From Pseudomonas vanderleydeniana (lineage in GTDB: Bacteria > Pseudomonadota > Gammaproteobacteria > Pseudomonadales > Pseudomonadaceae): a DNA stretch of 64,000 nt. Below, one piece after another: positions 57,075-64,000 of the stretch. The stretch lies in NCBI RefSeq assembly GCF_014268755.2, contig NZ_CP077093.1, positions 6,942,501 through 7,006,500 on the forward strand, in the 5' to 3' direction. The position numbers and the translations under genes are program-made. Below the pieces are notes generated by a model. That model was not told where the DNA came from and ran no database searches. It saw only the letters and a list, made by a program, of their open reading frames with translations. Every line of letters starts with the position of its first letter. The first letter of the stretch is position 1.

Positions 57075-57500
57075 TTATGCCCCATCACCCTGGAGGGTGG
57101 CAAGGACTTTACGGGCACCGCCATGATCGCGGTGCTCGCCAAGATAGACGCCCTGCCAGCTACCCAGCGCCAGCCGCCCCGCCGTTACCGGCAAAGTCAG
57201 CTGACAGCCTAGCAAACTGGCCTTGAAGTGCGCCGGCAAGTCGTCCGCGCCTTCGTCGTTGTGTTCATAGTCGAGGTCGCCTTGCGGGACCAGTCGATTG
57301 AAAAAACGCTCGAAGTCACGACGTACCGCCGGATCGGCATTCTCGTTGATGGTCAACGAGGCCGAGGTATGCTGCAGCCACAAATGCAACAGACCGACTC
57401 GACATGCCTTCAGTTCAGGCAAGCCGTCGAGCAACTCCTGGGTCACCAAATGAAAACCCCGGGGCCTGGCCCGCAAGGTAATCAGTGTCTGTTGCCACAT
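57075..57500 (-). CDS. yjbQ: YjbQ (UPF0047) family protein
   Basis: A 141-residue protein with the UPF0047 pattern: [41 protein letters not shown] (conserved His and Asn) and the closing [19 protein letters not shown]. YjbQ proteins have a thiamine-phosphate-synthase-like secondary activity; the true role is unclear. GGAG precedes the ATG. It lies between sutA and amtB, all leftward, but the amtB terminator separates it from the latter. Confidence 0.9.
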   Translation of the reverse strand: MWQQTLITLRARPRGFHLVTQELLDGLPELKACRVGLLHLWLQHTSASLTINENADPAVRRDFERFFNRLVPQGDLDYEHNDEGADDLPAHFKASLLGCQLTLPVTAGRLALGSWQGVYLGEHRDHGGARKVLATLQGDGA

Positions 57501-57678
57501 ACAGTTCTCCGCCCATCGGCGCGCATTCTAGCGCGCTCAGGAAAAAAGCAAAGCGCCTAATACGCCTGCCATGCTGTAAGCCATCGCCCCATGGGAACAG
57601 GCTCCAACATTTTGTCTGTAATGCCTCTGGATAAATCCTTTCAGCCCTCTTTCCCCTGACAAAATCCGGACAAAAAAA

Positions 57679-57703
57679 TGCCCGGCAAGCCGGGCAATTT
57701 TTT
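57679..57703 (-). terminator. Intrinsic terminator after amtB
   Basis: TGCCCGG (57679-57685) pairs with CCGGGCA (57690-57696) around CAAG, with A and T runs of seven on either side, ten bases beyond the amtB stop codon. Confidence 0.9.
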
Positions 57704-57712
57704 TCAAGGCAC

Positions 57713-59053
57713 TTAGAGGTTATAGCCACGCTCGTTGTGTTGTGCCAGGTCGAGGCCGACCGATTCTTCCTCGTCGGTGACCCGCAGGCCCATCACCACA
57801 TCCAGGACCTTCAGGATGACGTAGGTGACGATCGCGGTGTAGATGATGGTGAAGCCGACACCCTTGCACTGTACCCAGACCTGGGCAGCCACATCGGTGG
57901 TCGCGGCGTTGAAGCCGCCCATCGACGGTGCGGCGAACACGCCGGTCAGGATCGCGCCGAGGATACCGCCGATACCGTGCACGCCGAAGGCGTCCAGGGA
58001 GTCGTCGTAGCCCAGCTTGCGCTTGAGCGAGGTGGCGCAGAAGAAGCACACCACGCCAGCGGCCAGGCCGATCACCAGTGCCCCCATCGGGCCGACGGTA
58101 CCGGCCGCCGGGGTAATGGCGACCAGGCCGGCCACCACGCCCGAGGCGATACCCAGTGCGCTTGGCTTGCCGTGGGTCAGCCACTCGGCAAACATCCAGC
58201 CCAGTGCGGCGGCGGCGGTGGCAATCTGGGTCACCAGCATCGCCATGCCGGCGGTGCCGTTGGCGGCAGCGGCGGAACCGGCGTTGAAGCCGAACCAGCC
58301 GATCCACAGCATGGCAGCACCGATCAGGGTGTAGCCCAGGTTATGCGGCGCCATTGGCGTGGTTGGGTAGCCCTTGCGCTTGCCCAGCACCAGGCAGGCC
58401 ACGAGACCGGCGATACCGGCGTTGATGTGCACCACGGTGCCACCTGCGAAGTCCAGCACGCCCCAGTCGCCCAGCAGCGAACCCGCACCGCCCCAGACCA
58501 TGTGCGCGATCGGCGCATAGACCAGAGTGAACCAGACACCCATGAAGATCAGCATCGCGGAGAATTTCATGCGCTCGGCGAAGGCACCGACGATCAGCGC
58601 CGGGGTGATGATCGCGAAGGTCATCTGGAAGGTGACGAACACCGCCTCGGGGAACAGCGCCGCAGGGCCGGTGATGCTCGCCGGAGTGATACCGGCCAGG
58701 AAGGCCTTGCCCAGGCCGCCGACGAAGGAGTTGAGGTTGACGACACCGGCTTCCATCCCGGTGGTATCGAACGCCATACTGTAGCCGTAGATGAACCACA
58801 GGATGGTGATCAGGCCAGTGATGGCGAAGCACTGCATCATCACCGAAAGAATGTTCTTCGAACGCACCATGCCGCCGTAGAACAGCGCCAGGCCCGGAAT
58901 GGTCATGAACAGCACGAGGGCCGTGGAGGTCAGCATCCAGCTGGTGTCACCGGAATTGAGCACCGGCGCGGGGGCAGGGTCTGCCGCCATGGCCAGGGCT
59001 GGCATTATTAGGGACAACAGGGCTCCTAGCCCTGCGAATTTACGCAGAGTCAT
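57713..59053 (-). CDS. amtB: Ammonium transporter AmtB
   Basis: Trimeric inner-membrane ammonium channel. 446 residues with a cleavable signal (about 1-23, ending AMAA) followed by eleven membrane segments; conserved blocks are MTIPGLALFYGGMVRSKN, FVTFQMTFAIITPALIVGAFAERM and FGVHGIGGILGAILTGVF, which hold the pore histidines. Its pore is blocked by GlnK, encoded 35 bases upstream on the same strand. AGGAG precedes the ATG. Expression probably driven by the RpoN/NtrC promoter before glnK. Confidence 0.97.
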   Translation of the reverse strand: MTLRKFAGLGALLSLIMPALAMAADPAPAPVLNSGDTSWMLTSTALVLFMTIPGLALFYGGMVRSKNILSVMMQCFAITGLITILWFIYGYSMAFDTTGMEAGVVNLNSFVGGLGKAFLAGITPASITGPAALFPEAVFVTFQMTFAIITPALIVGAFAERMKFSAMLIFMGVWFTLVYAPIAHMVWGGAGSLLGDWGVLDFAGGTVVHINAGIAGLVACLVLGKRKGYPTTPMAPHNLGYTLIGAAMLWIGWFGFNAGSAAAANGTAGMAMLVTQIATAAAALGWMFAEWLTHGKPSALGIASGVVAGLVAITPAAGTVGPMGALVIGLAAGVVCFFCATSLKRKLGYDDSLDAFGVHGIGGILGAILTGVFAAPSMGGFNAATTDVAAQVWVQCKGVGFTIIYTAIVTYVILKVLDVVMGLRVTDEEESVGLDLAQHNERGYNL

Positions 59054-59088
59054 ATTGTTTTCTCCTGGGGCGTTGGGGTTTGGGCGGC

Positions 59089-59514
<426 letters not shown>

Positions 59515-59621
59515 TCAGCCCTGATCTGCCTGTCGACGCCAGCCAACCGTTGCCGATCGGCCGAGCCCGCCGCACTGCCTGGTCACAGCGACTGCATCAG
59601 TGCATGGGTCATGAGCGACTA

Positions 59622-59637
59622 AGCAGAAACCTTGCCA
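59622..59637 (-). promoter_or_regulatory. Sigma-54 (RpoN) promoter of glnK-amtB
   Basis: Read leftward, TGGCAAGGTTTCTGCT carries the GG and GC of the -24/-12 promoter with the required ten-base spacing. The transcription start would fall near 59611, giving a leader of about 185 bases before glnK. Confidence 0.75.
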
Positions 59638-59711
59638 GCTCTGCAAAACCCATGAATTTCAAGCTCTTGGCTAGCTTCACAAGGGAAAAGCGGCGCGGCG
59701 CCCCACCAGCA

Positions 59712-59728
59712 CGCACAACAACGGTGCG
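59712..59728. promoter_or_regulatory. Candidate NtrC site 1 (near)
   Basis: GCAC and GTGC half-sites separated by seven bases (59713-59727), as in the NtrC consensus TGCACY-N5-RGTGCA. Its centre is about 109 bases upstream of the predicted glnK start, the classical distance. Confidence 0.6.
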
Positions 59729-59744
59729 CGAGCGCCCGGCGGGT

Positions 59745-59761
59745 TGCGCAAAAAGCGTGCA
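59745..59761. promoter_or_regulatory. Candidate NtrC site 2 (far)
   Basis: TGCGC-N7-GTGCA, one mismatch from the NtrC consensus. Its centre is 33 bases (about three helical turns) from site 1 and about 142 bases from the predicted glnK transcription start. Confidence 0.6.
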
Positions 59762-59833
59762 CCGCCGACCCTTAAAATCACTATAGACACCGCGTGGTAC
59801 ACTGGACCGACCCTGTATCCGGAAATCCACACC

Positions 59834-60094
59834 ATGCTCGCGCCCAAAGACTTCCTCGACGCCCTGAGCGGCCAAGCCTCCCGCCTGTTCAATGGCGAAA
59901 GCCCATTGCCGCGCAACGAAATCGAAAGCCAGTTCAAGGCCCTGCTGCAGAGCGGATTCAGCAAGCTGGACCTGGTCAGCCGGGAAGAATTCGACAGCCA
60001 GATGGTGGTCCTGGCCCGCACCCGTGCGCGCCTGGAGAGCCTGGAGGCGAAGGTCGCCGAGCTGGAGGCGCGACTGGCCCCCGCCCAGGAGTGA
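59834..60094 (+). CDS. ubiK: Ubiquinone biosynthesis accessory factor UbiK
   Basis: An 86-residue, coiled-coil protein (YqiC family) that helps the UbiJ-containing complex make ubiquinone in aerobic growth. LAPKDFLDALSGQASRLFNG opens it, and the C-terminal coiled coil ARTRARLESLEAKVAELEAR is typical. The ATG at 59834 is the family start; an in-frame ATG at 59744 lies among the NtrC sites. Divergent from glnK. Confidence 0.93.
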   Translation: MLAPKDFLDALSGQASRLFNGESPLPRNEIESQFKALLQSGFSKLDLVSREEFDSQMVVLARTRARLESLEAKVAELEARLAPAQE

Positions 60095-60127
60095 CACACC
60101 CGGCGCCGCCAGGGCGCCAGGTCATGA

Positions 60128-60147
60128 GCCGGGCCGAACGGCCCGGC
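60128..60147. terminator. G+C hairpin between ubiK and the chemoreceptor
   Basis: GCCGGGCC (60128-60135) pairs perfectly with GGCCCGGC (60140-60147) around GAAC, just outside the stop codons of the two convergent genes. No T run is present, so strength is uncertain. Confidence 0.5.
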
Positions 60148-60151
60148 CGAA

Positions 60152-61792
60152 TCAGAGCCGGAAGCGGCTGACCAGCGAGTTGAAGGACAGCGCCAGGTTC
60201 GACAGTTCCTGGCTCGACGCGTTGGTCTGGTTGGCCCCGGCAGCGGTCTGGGTGGACAGATCCTGGATGTTCACCAGGTTGCGATCCACCTCGCGGGCCA
60301 CATGGGCCTGCTCCTCGGACGCGGTGGCGATCACCAGGTTGCGGTCGTTGATCTGCGAGATACCTTCGGCGATCTGCTCCAGCGCCTCGCCGGCAGCCCG
60401 GGCCAGGTCCTGGGTTTCGGTCACCAGCGCCTGGCTCTTGCCCATCGCGTCGACCGCGTTGTCGGCACGGTCCTGCACCGAATGAATCATCGTCTCGATC
60501 TCGCCGGTCGACGCCTGGGTCCGTGCCGCCAGGGCCCGTACCTCATCGGCGACCACGGCAAAGCCGCGCCCCTGCTCGCCGGCGCGGGCCGCCTCGATGG
60601 CCGCGTTGAGCGCCAGCAGGTTGGTCTGCTCGGCGATGCCGCGGATCACATCCAGCACCTGGCCGATATCGCGAACCTGCACGGCAAGATCCTTGACCAG
60701 GCCGGTGGACGAATTGATTTCCAGGGTCGCATTGTTGATCGCCTGCACGGCGCTGCGCGCCTGGTCGCGACCGCTGCTGGCCTGCACGCTGGTCGACTGC
60801 GAGGCCTGCGACGTCGAAACGGCATTGCGCGCCACTTCCTCGACCGCCGATGTCATTTGCGTCACGGCGGTGGCCGCCTGCTGGATCTCGTCGTTCTGGC
60901 GAGTCAGCGCCCGGCTGCCGTCATCGGTCACCGCCGTCAGTTCCTCGGCCGCGGAGGCCAGCTGGTCGGCGGCGCTGGCGATCTGCTGGATGGTGTTCTT
61001 CAGACTGTCCTGCATGTCGCCCAGGGCCTTGAGCAACTGGCCGGCCTCGTCACGACCATGGCTGGTGATGCGCTGGGTCAGGTCGCCCTCGGCGATACGT
61101 TGTGCACAGTCAACCGCGGTGGAAATTGGCCGGCTGATCAGGCGGCTGATGAAGAAGCCCAGCAGCACGGCCGCGATGAAGGCGATGGCGATGCCGCTGT
61201 ACAACAGCGTCCTGGCCGAGGCCTCCTGCGCCGTAGCCGCCTTGGCATCCTCGCTGATTTGGCGATCGTTGGAGTCGATCATGATGGTCAACTGGTCCAT
61301 CACCTTGCGGTAGGCCTTCTGCAGGTCACCCAGCAGCAGGACGCGGCCGTTCTCCAGGTCACCCGCCGCCATCATCGCCACATAGCGCTGCACCAGGGCC
61401 TGGTACACCGGCCAGTCGCGCGCCATCTGGTCGCCGGCGATGCGCTCGTCCTCGGCGAGCGGGCCCTTGCGGTACGCGGCGAACGCCTGCTCGCTGGCCA
61501 GCTGGTTGGCTTTCATCGACGCCAGGAACTCATCCTTGACGCTCTGCGGCGCATTGCCGGCGGTCGCGACATACAACCGGTACATGTCGCGCGTCTGGCC
61601 GACCGCCTTGGTCTTGGTCTGCGAAGTGTTGGCGACCGAGACGAGGTTGTTGCTGAACACCGCCTGCAGCCGCGCCGACAGCGCGGACACGCCACTGATG
61701 CCGAGCATGCCCACGGCGAGCGTGATCAGCGCGCAAAGGAAGAAGGAGCTGATCAGTTTGGTCGAGAGTTTTGCATCGTTGAGCCAGTTCAT
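60152..61792 (-). CDS. Methyl-accepting chemotaxis protein
   Basis: A 546-residue transmembrane chemoreceptor: membrane segment about 14-34, periplasmic four-helix-bundle-like sensor about 35-190, second segment about 193-212, HAMP domain, then the cytosolic signalling hairpin with the tip [35 protein letters not shown]. It ends SRFRL without a CheR-binding pentapeptide. The ATG at 61792 ([14 protein letters not shown]) is the natural start; the reading from 61942 adds 50 unlikely residues. Ligand unknown; the neighbouring dehydrogenase could hint at sugars but that is a guess. Confidence 0.92.
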   Translation of the reverse strand: MNWLNDAKLSTKLISSFFLCALITLAVGMLGISGVSALSARLQAVFSNNLVSVANTSQTKTKAVGQTRDMYRLYVATAGNAPQSVKDEFLASMKANQLASEQAFAAYRKGPLAEDERIAGDQMARDWPVYQALVQRYVAMMAAGDLENGRVLLLGDLQKAYRKVMDQLTIMIDSNDRQISEDAKAATAQEASARTLLYSGIAIAFIAAVLLGFFISRLISRPISTAVDCAQRIAEGDLTQRITSHGRDEAGQLLKALGDMQDSLKNTIQQIASAADQLASAAEELTAVTDDGSRALTRQNDEIQQAATAVTQMTSAVEEVARNAVSTSQASQSTSVQASSGRDQARSAVQAINNATLEINSSTGLVKDLAVQVRDIGQVLDVIRGIAEQTNLLALNAAIEAARAGEQGRGFAVVADEVRALAARTQASTGEIETMIHSVQDRADNAVDAMGKSQALVTETQDLARAAGEALEQIAEGISQINDRNLVIATASEEQAHVAREVDRNLVNIQDLSTQTAAGANQTNASSQELSNLALSFNSLVSRFRL

Positions 61793-62266
61793 CGGTGAAT
61801 CCTTGTGGGCGCTGGTCGAGCAGCCCTTTTCATGTGTGCATTTCCCTGCCCCGGCGTACTGCCAGGTGACGGGCCCGTGTGGGGATTCCATCGCTGCTCG
61901 AGCCCGCCTGACGACAACACGGCCTGAGCTGGCGCATGGCAAGGTTCTTCAACCAATGACGTCGTACCACAGCACAAACGCACAAGCCGAATACCTCTTT
62001 TTCCCTCAAGCTTGATGGGATCACTTCCTTCTCGCCCCCTCATCGCGCGCACGATGTCGACGGGCCACCTACTTTCTGAAACATACGTTCCAGAGCCTTT
62101 AGCTGCAACAAACACGTAATGGCTTTTTGCCATAATCGTTGTTAAATGTTACAGCATGTGAAATATTAACCGCAAACATACGATGTCGTACGACGACTCT
62201 TATCCGGTTATGAAAATGACACGGATCGGGCGTCACGCGCGCAAGTCAAACCGTGAGGAGTTACAC
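61793..62266. other. Long intergenic region between chemoreceptor and cytochrome c genes
   Basis: No convincing gene in 474 bases. A+T-rich DNA around 62100-62200 (including CATAAT at 62131 and TTGTTA at 62139) probably holds the promoter of the rightward dehydrogenase operon. I found no clear sigma-28 match for the chemoreceptor and no named operator. Confidence 0.4.
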
Positions 62267-63691
62267 ATGCATCCGCAAAGGATGGGTCGGCTGTTGCCTG
62301 GCGTGCAGAAGGCAAGACCCATGAGGAATACCCTGGCCGGGTGGCTGGCCCTGATGACCATCAGCCTGGGGGCCCATGCCGAGGCGCTCGACGCCAACGC
62401 ATCGGCCGGCAAGCGCCTGGCGGTGGCCAGCGACTGCGTGGCCTGCCACACCAGTGCCGGGGGCAAGCCGTTCGCCGGCGGCTACCCGCTGAACTCGCCG
62501 ATGGGCGTCATCTACTCGACCAACATCACCCCGTCCAAAACTGCCGGGATCGGCAACTACAGCGAGGCGGACTTCGCCCGTGCCGTGCGCGACGGCGTGA
62601 CGCCGAACGGTACCCACCTGTACCCGGCCATGCCGTACACCTCCTACGCGAAGATGACCGACAGCGACATCGCCGAGCTCTACCAGTACTTCATGCATGA
62701 AGTGAAACCGGTGGACGCCCCGAGCCCCAAGACCCAGCTGGACTTCCCGTTCAACATCCGCGCCTCGATGATCGGCTGGAACGCGCTGTTCCACAGCGAC
62801 AAGCGCTTCACCCCGGACCCGGCCAAGTCGGCCCAGGTCAACCGCGGCGACTACCTGGTCAATGCGCTGGCCCACTGCGACACCTGCCACACCCCGCGCA
62901 ACGTGCTGATGGCCGCCAACAACGACAAGGCGCTGTCCGGCGGCTCGCTGGGCGCCTGGTACGCACCGAACATCACCTCGGACAAGACCAGCGGCATCGG
63001 CGCCTGGTCGAGCGACGAAATCGTCGCCTACCTGCGCACTGGCCACGTCGAGGGCAAGGCCCAGGCCGCCGGACCGATGGCGGAGGCGGTCGAGCACAGC
63101 CTGCAGTACCTGGGTGATGACGACCTCAAGGCCATCGCCGCCTACCTGCTGCAGACCACTCCGGTCGCCAGCGGCGAACGCCAGGCACGCCACACCTTCG
63201 GCCAGGCCTCCAGCGACGAGCTGACCCTGCGCGGCGGCAAGCCGCAGGACAACCCGGGCTGGCACATCTTCAGCGGCACCTGCGCCAACTGCCACCAGGC
63301 CAACGGCCAGGGCAACCGCGAGTACCCGTCACTGTTCCACAACACCGCCACCAGCCGTGCCGACAACCTGATCGCGACCATCGTCCATGGCGTGCACCGC
63401 AAGGTCGACGGCGTCGCCATCGACATGCCGGGCTTCGGTCCCGACGCGTTCTATACCGACCGCCTCACCGACCAGGAAATCGCCGATGTCAGCAACTACG
63501 TGCTGACCCACTACGGCAATCCGCAAACCACCGTGACCGCCGCCGACGTGGCGCGTGTACGCGAAGGCGGCCCCAAGGCGCCGCTCGCCGTCCTGGCGCA
63601 GTACAGCGTGCCGGGCCTGATCATTCTCGGCCTGCTGGTCCTCCTGGCGCTGTTCAGGCTCAAGACCCGTCGCCAGCGCGTGGAGGCCTGA
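62267..63691 (+). CDS. Membrane-anchored triple-haem cytochrome c subunit of a periplasmic dehydrogenase
   Basis: A 474-residue cytochrome c with three CxxCH motifs: CVACH at 57-61, CDTCH near 205 and CANCH near 345, and a C-terminal membrane anchor (PGLIILGLLVLLALFRL). It is the electron-accepting subunit of membrane-bound sugar, polyol or gluconate dehydrogenases and passes electrons to the quinone pool. The ATG at 62267 has GAGGAG upstream; it gives a long signal n-region, and an internal ATG at 62321 is an alternative. Followed three bases on by the small-subunit gene. Confidence 0.9.
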   Translation: MHPQRMGRLLPGVQKARPMRNTLAGWLALMTISLGAHAEALDANASAGKRLAVASDCVACHTSAGGKPFAGGYPLNSPMGVIYSTNITPSKTAGIGNYSEADFARAVRDGVTPNGTHLYPAMPYTSYAKMTDSDIAELYQYFMHEVKPVDAPSPKTQLDFPFNIRASMIGWNALFHSDKRFTPDPAKSAQVNRGDYLVNALAHCDTCHTPRNVLMAANNDKALSGGSLGAWYAPNITSDKTSGIGAWSSDEIVAYLRTGHVEGKAQAAGPMAEAVEHSLQYLGDDDLKAIAAYLLQTTPVASGERQARHTFGQASSDELTLRGGKPQDNPGWHIFSGTCANCHQANGQGNREYPSLFHNTATSRADNLIATIVHGVHRKVDGVAIDMPGFGPDAFYTDRLTDQEIADVSNYVLTHYGNPQTTVTAADVARVREGGPKAPLAVLAQYSVPGLIILGLLVLLALFRLKTRRQRVEA

Positions 63692-63694
63692 ACC

Positions 63695-64000
63695 ATGGAA
63701 ACTTCAATGACTGACAAGCACACCCTCTCCCGCCGCAGCCTGCTGCGCGGCTCGGTGACCCTCGGCCTGGCCGCCCTGGTCGGCAGCCTCGCCCCGTGGC
63801 AATCGGTGCTGGCCGCGGACGACCAGGACTTCATCGCCCTGTCGCAGTTCCTCGTCAGCCGCCCGGTCAACCCGGTGCTGGCGGCGCGTTACTACCGCGC
63901 CCTGAGCAAGCGTGCGCCGAACTTCGCCGGCAACGTCGGTGCCCTGCGCCAGCTGATCACCACGCAAGGCTTCAAGCACGTGGACGAATACCTGGCCCAG
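63695..64000 (+). CDS. Small subunit of a membrane-bound FAD dehydrogenase (sorbitol dehydrogenase family), 5' part
   Basis: The first 102 codons of a gene cut by the window edge. A twin-arginine signal, LSRRSLLRGSVTLGLAALVG, points to folded export; the mature start DDQDFIALSQFLVSRPVNPV with AARYYRALSK resembles the small subunit of FAD-dependent D-sorbitol dehydrogenase. GGAGG lies eight bases before the ATG at 63695. A GMC-type large subunit is expected just beyond the window. Start may also be the ATG at 63710. Confidence 0.78.
   Translation, partial: METSMTDKHTLSRRSLLRGSVTLGLAALVGSLAPWQSVLAADDQDFIALSQFLVSRPVNPVLAARYYRALSKRAPNFAGNVGALRQLITTQGFKHVDEYLAQ

Noticed and set aside
61793..62266. 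Possible FliA (sigma-28) promoter for the chemoreceptor
   Set aside because: A TCAAGCTT-like element is present leftward but no GCCGATA at the right distance.
62261..63295. A 344-codon leftward open frame opposite the cytochrome c gene
   Set aside because: Antisense shadow; the plus strand has three CxxCH motifs and a membrane anchor.

Overview
The window is a stretch of the chromosome of a Pseudomonas, most likely from the fluorescens group. The DNA is GC-rich and densely coded. The gene order rho-trxA, ppx/ppk-hemB, algP, FKBP, rsd/algQ, dsbB, hemY-hemX-hemD-hemC, algR-algZ, argH, cyaA, rnk, cyaY, lppL-lysA-dapF-DUF484-xerC-yigB, sutA, yjbQ, amtB-glnK, ubiK is the well-known Pseudomonas backbone. 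Intergenic REP doublets (REPINs) of the kind common in fluorescens-group strains support the placement; the species cannot be fixed from the sequence alone. I see no tRNA, rRNA, prophage, insertion sequence or CRISPR array, and no clear pseudogene.

Layout. 1-9.9 kb: quinone oxidoreductase, histidine phosphatase, glpT behind a near-perfect GlpR-type operator, chaC, a TonB-dependent receptor, a small barrel-like exported protein, then a 2Fe-2S flavoreductase translationally coupled to ubiD. 10-12 kb: rho and trxA, each followed by an intrinsic terminator. 12-16 kb: a FadR-type regulator divergent from a four-gene polar amino-acid ABC transporter. 16-21 kb: ppx convergent with ppk, which follows hemB. 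21-26 kb: dedA, a sterol-desaturase-like membrane protein, elbB, yaiI and a cytochrome c-FTR1 fusion. 26-31 kb: two tandem paralogous COG3014-type lipoproteins followed by ycfL-like, lpoB-like and CsgG-like genes, an envelope gene cluster that deserves attention. 31-37.5 kb: RhtB-type exporter, ABC-F protein YheS, TIGR02444 protein, the repeat protein AlgP, FKBP isomerase, Rsd/AlgQ and DsbB.

37.7-46 kb: the haem operon hemC-hemD-hemX-hemY, the alginate/pilus two-component pair AlgZ/AlgR, argH and a glutathione S-transferase. 46-51.5 kb: two small proteins, the class I adenylate cyclase, rnk, a DUF1289 protein and the frataxin cyaY. 51.5-56.2 kb: the tight operon lppL-lysA-dapF-DUF484-xerC-yigB. 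56.2-60.1 kb: a REPIN abutting an 18-bp minisatellite, sutA, yjbQ, amtB-glnK with a readable RpoN/NtrC control region, and ubiK. 60.1-64 kb: a chemoreceptor and the first two genes (second one cut by the window edge) of a membrane-bound periplasmic sugar/polyol dehydrogenase.

Functional themes: tetrapyrrole supply (hemB, hemCDXY), ubiquinone synthesis (ubiD plus its reductase, ubiK), nitrogen sensing (glnK-amtB), mucoidy and global control (AlgP, AlgQ, AlgR/Z, CyaA, Rho, SutA), and envelope lipoproteins. Start sites were chosen by ribosome-binding site and family length; most conserved genes are secure, while the substrates of the transporters, receptor, chemoreceptor and dehydrogenase are not determined.
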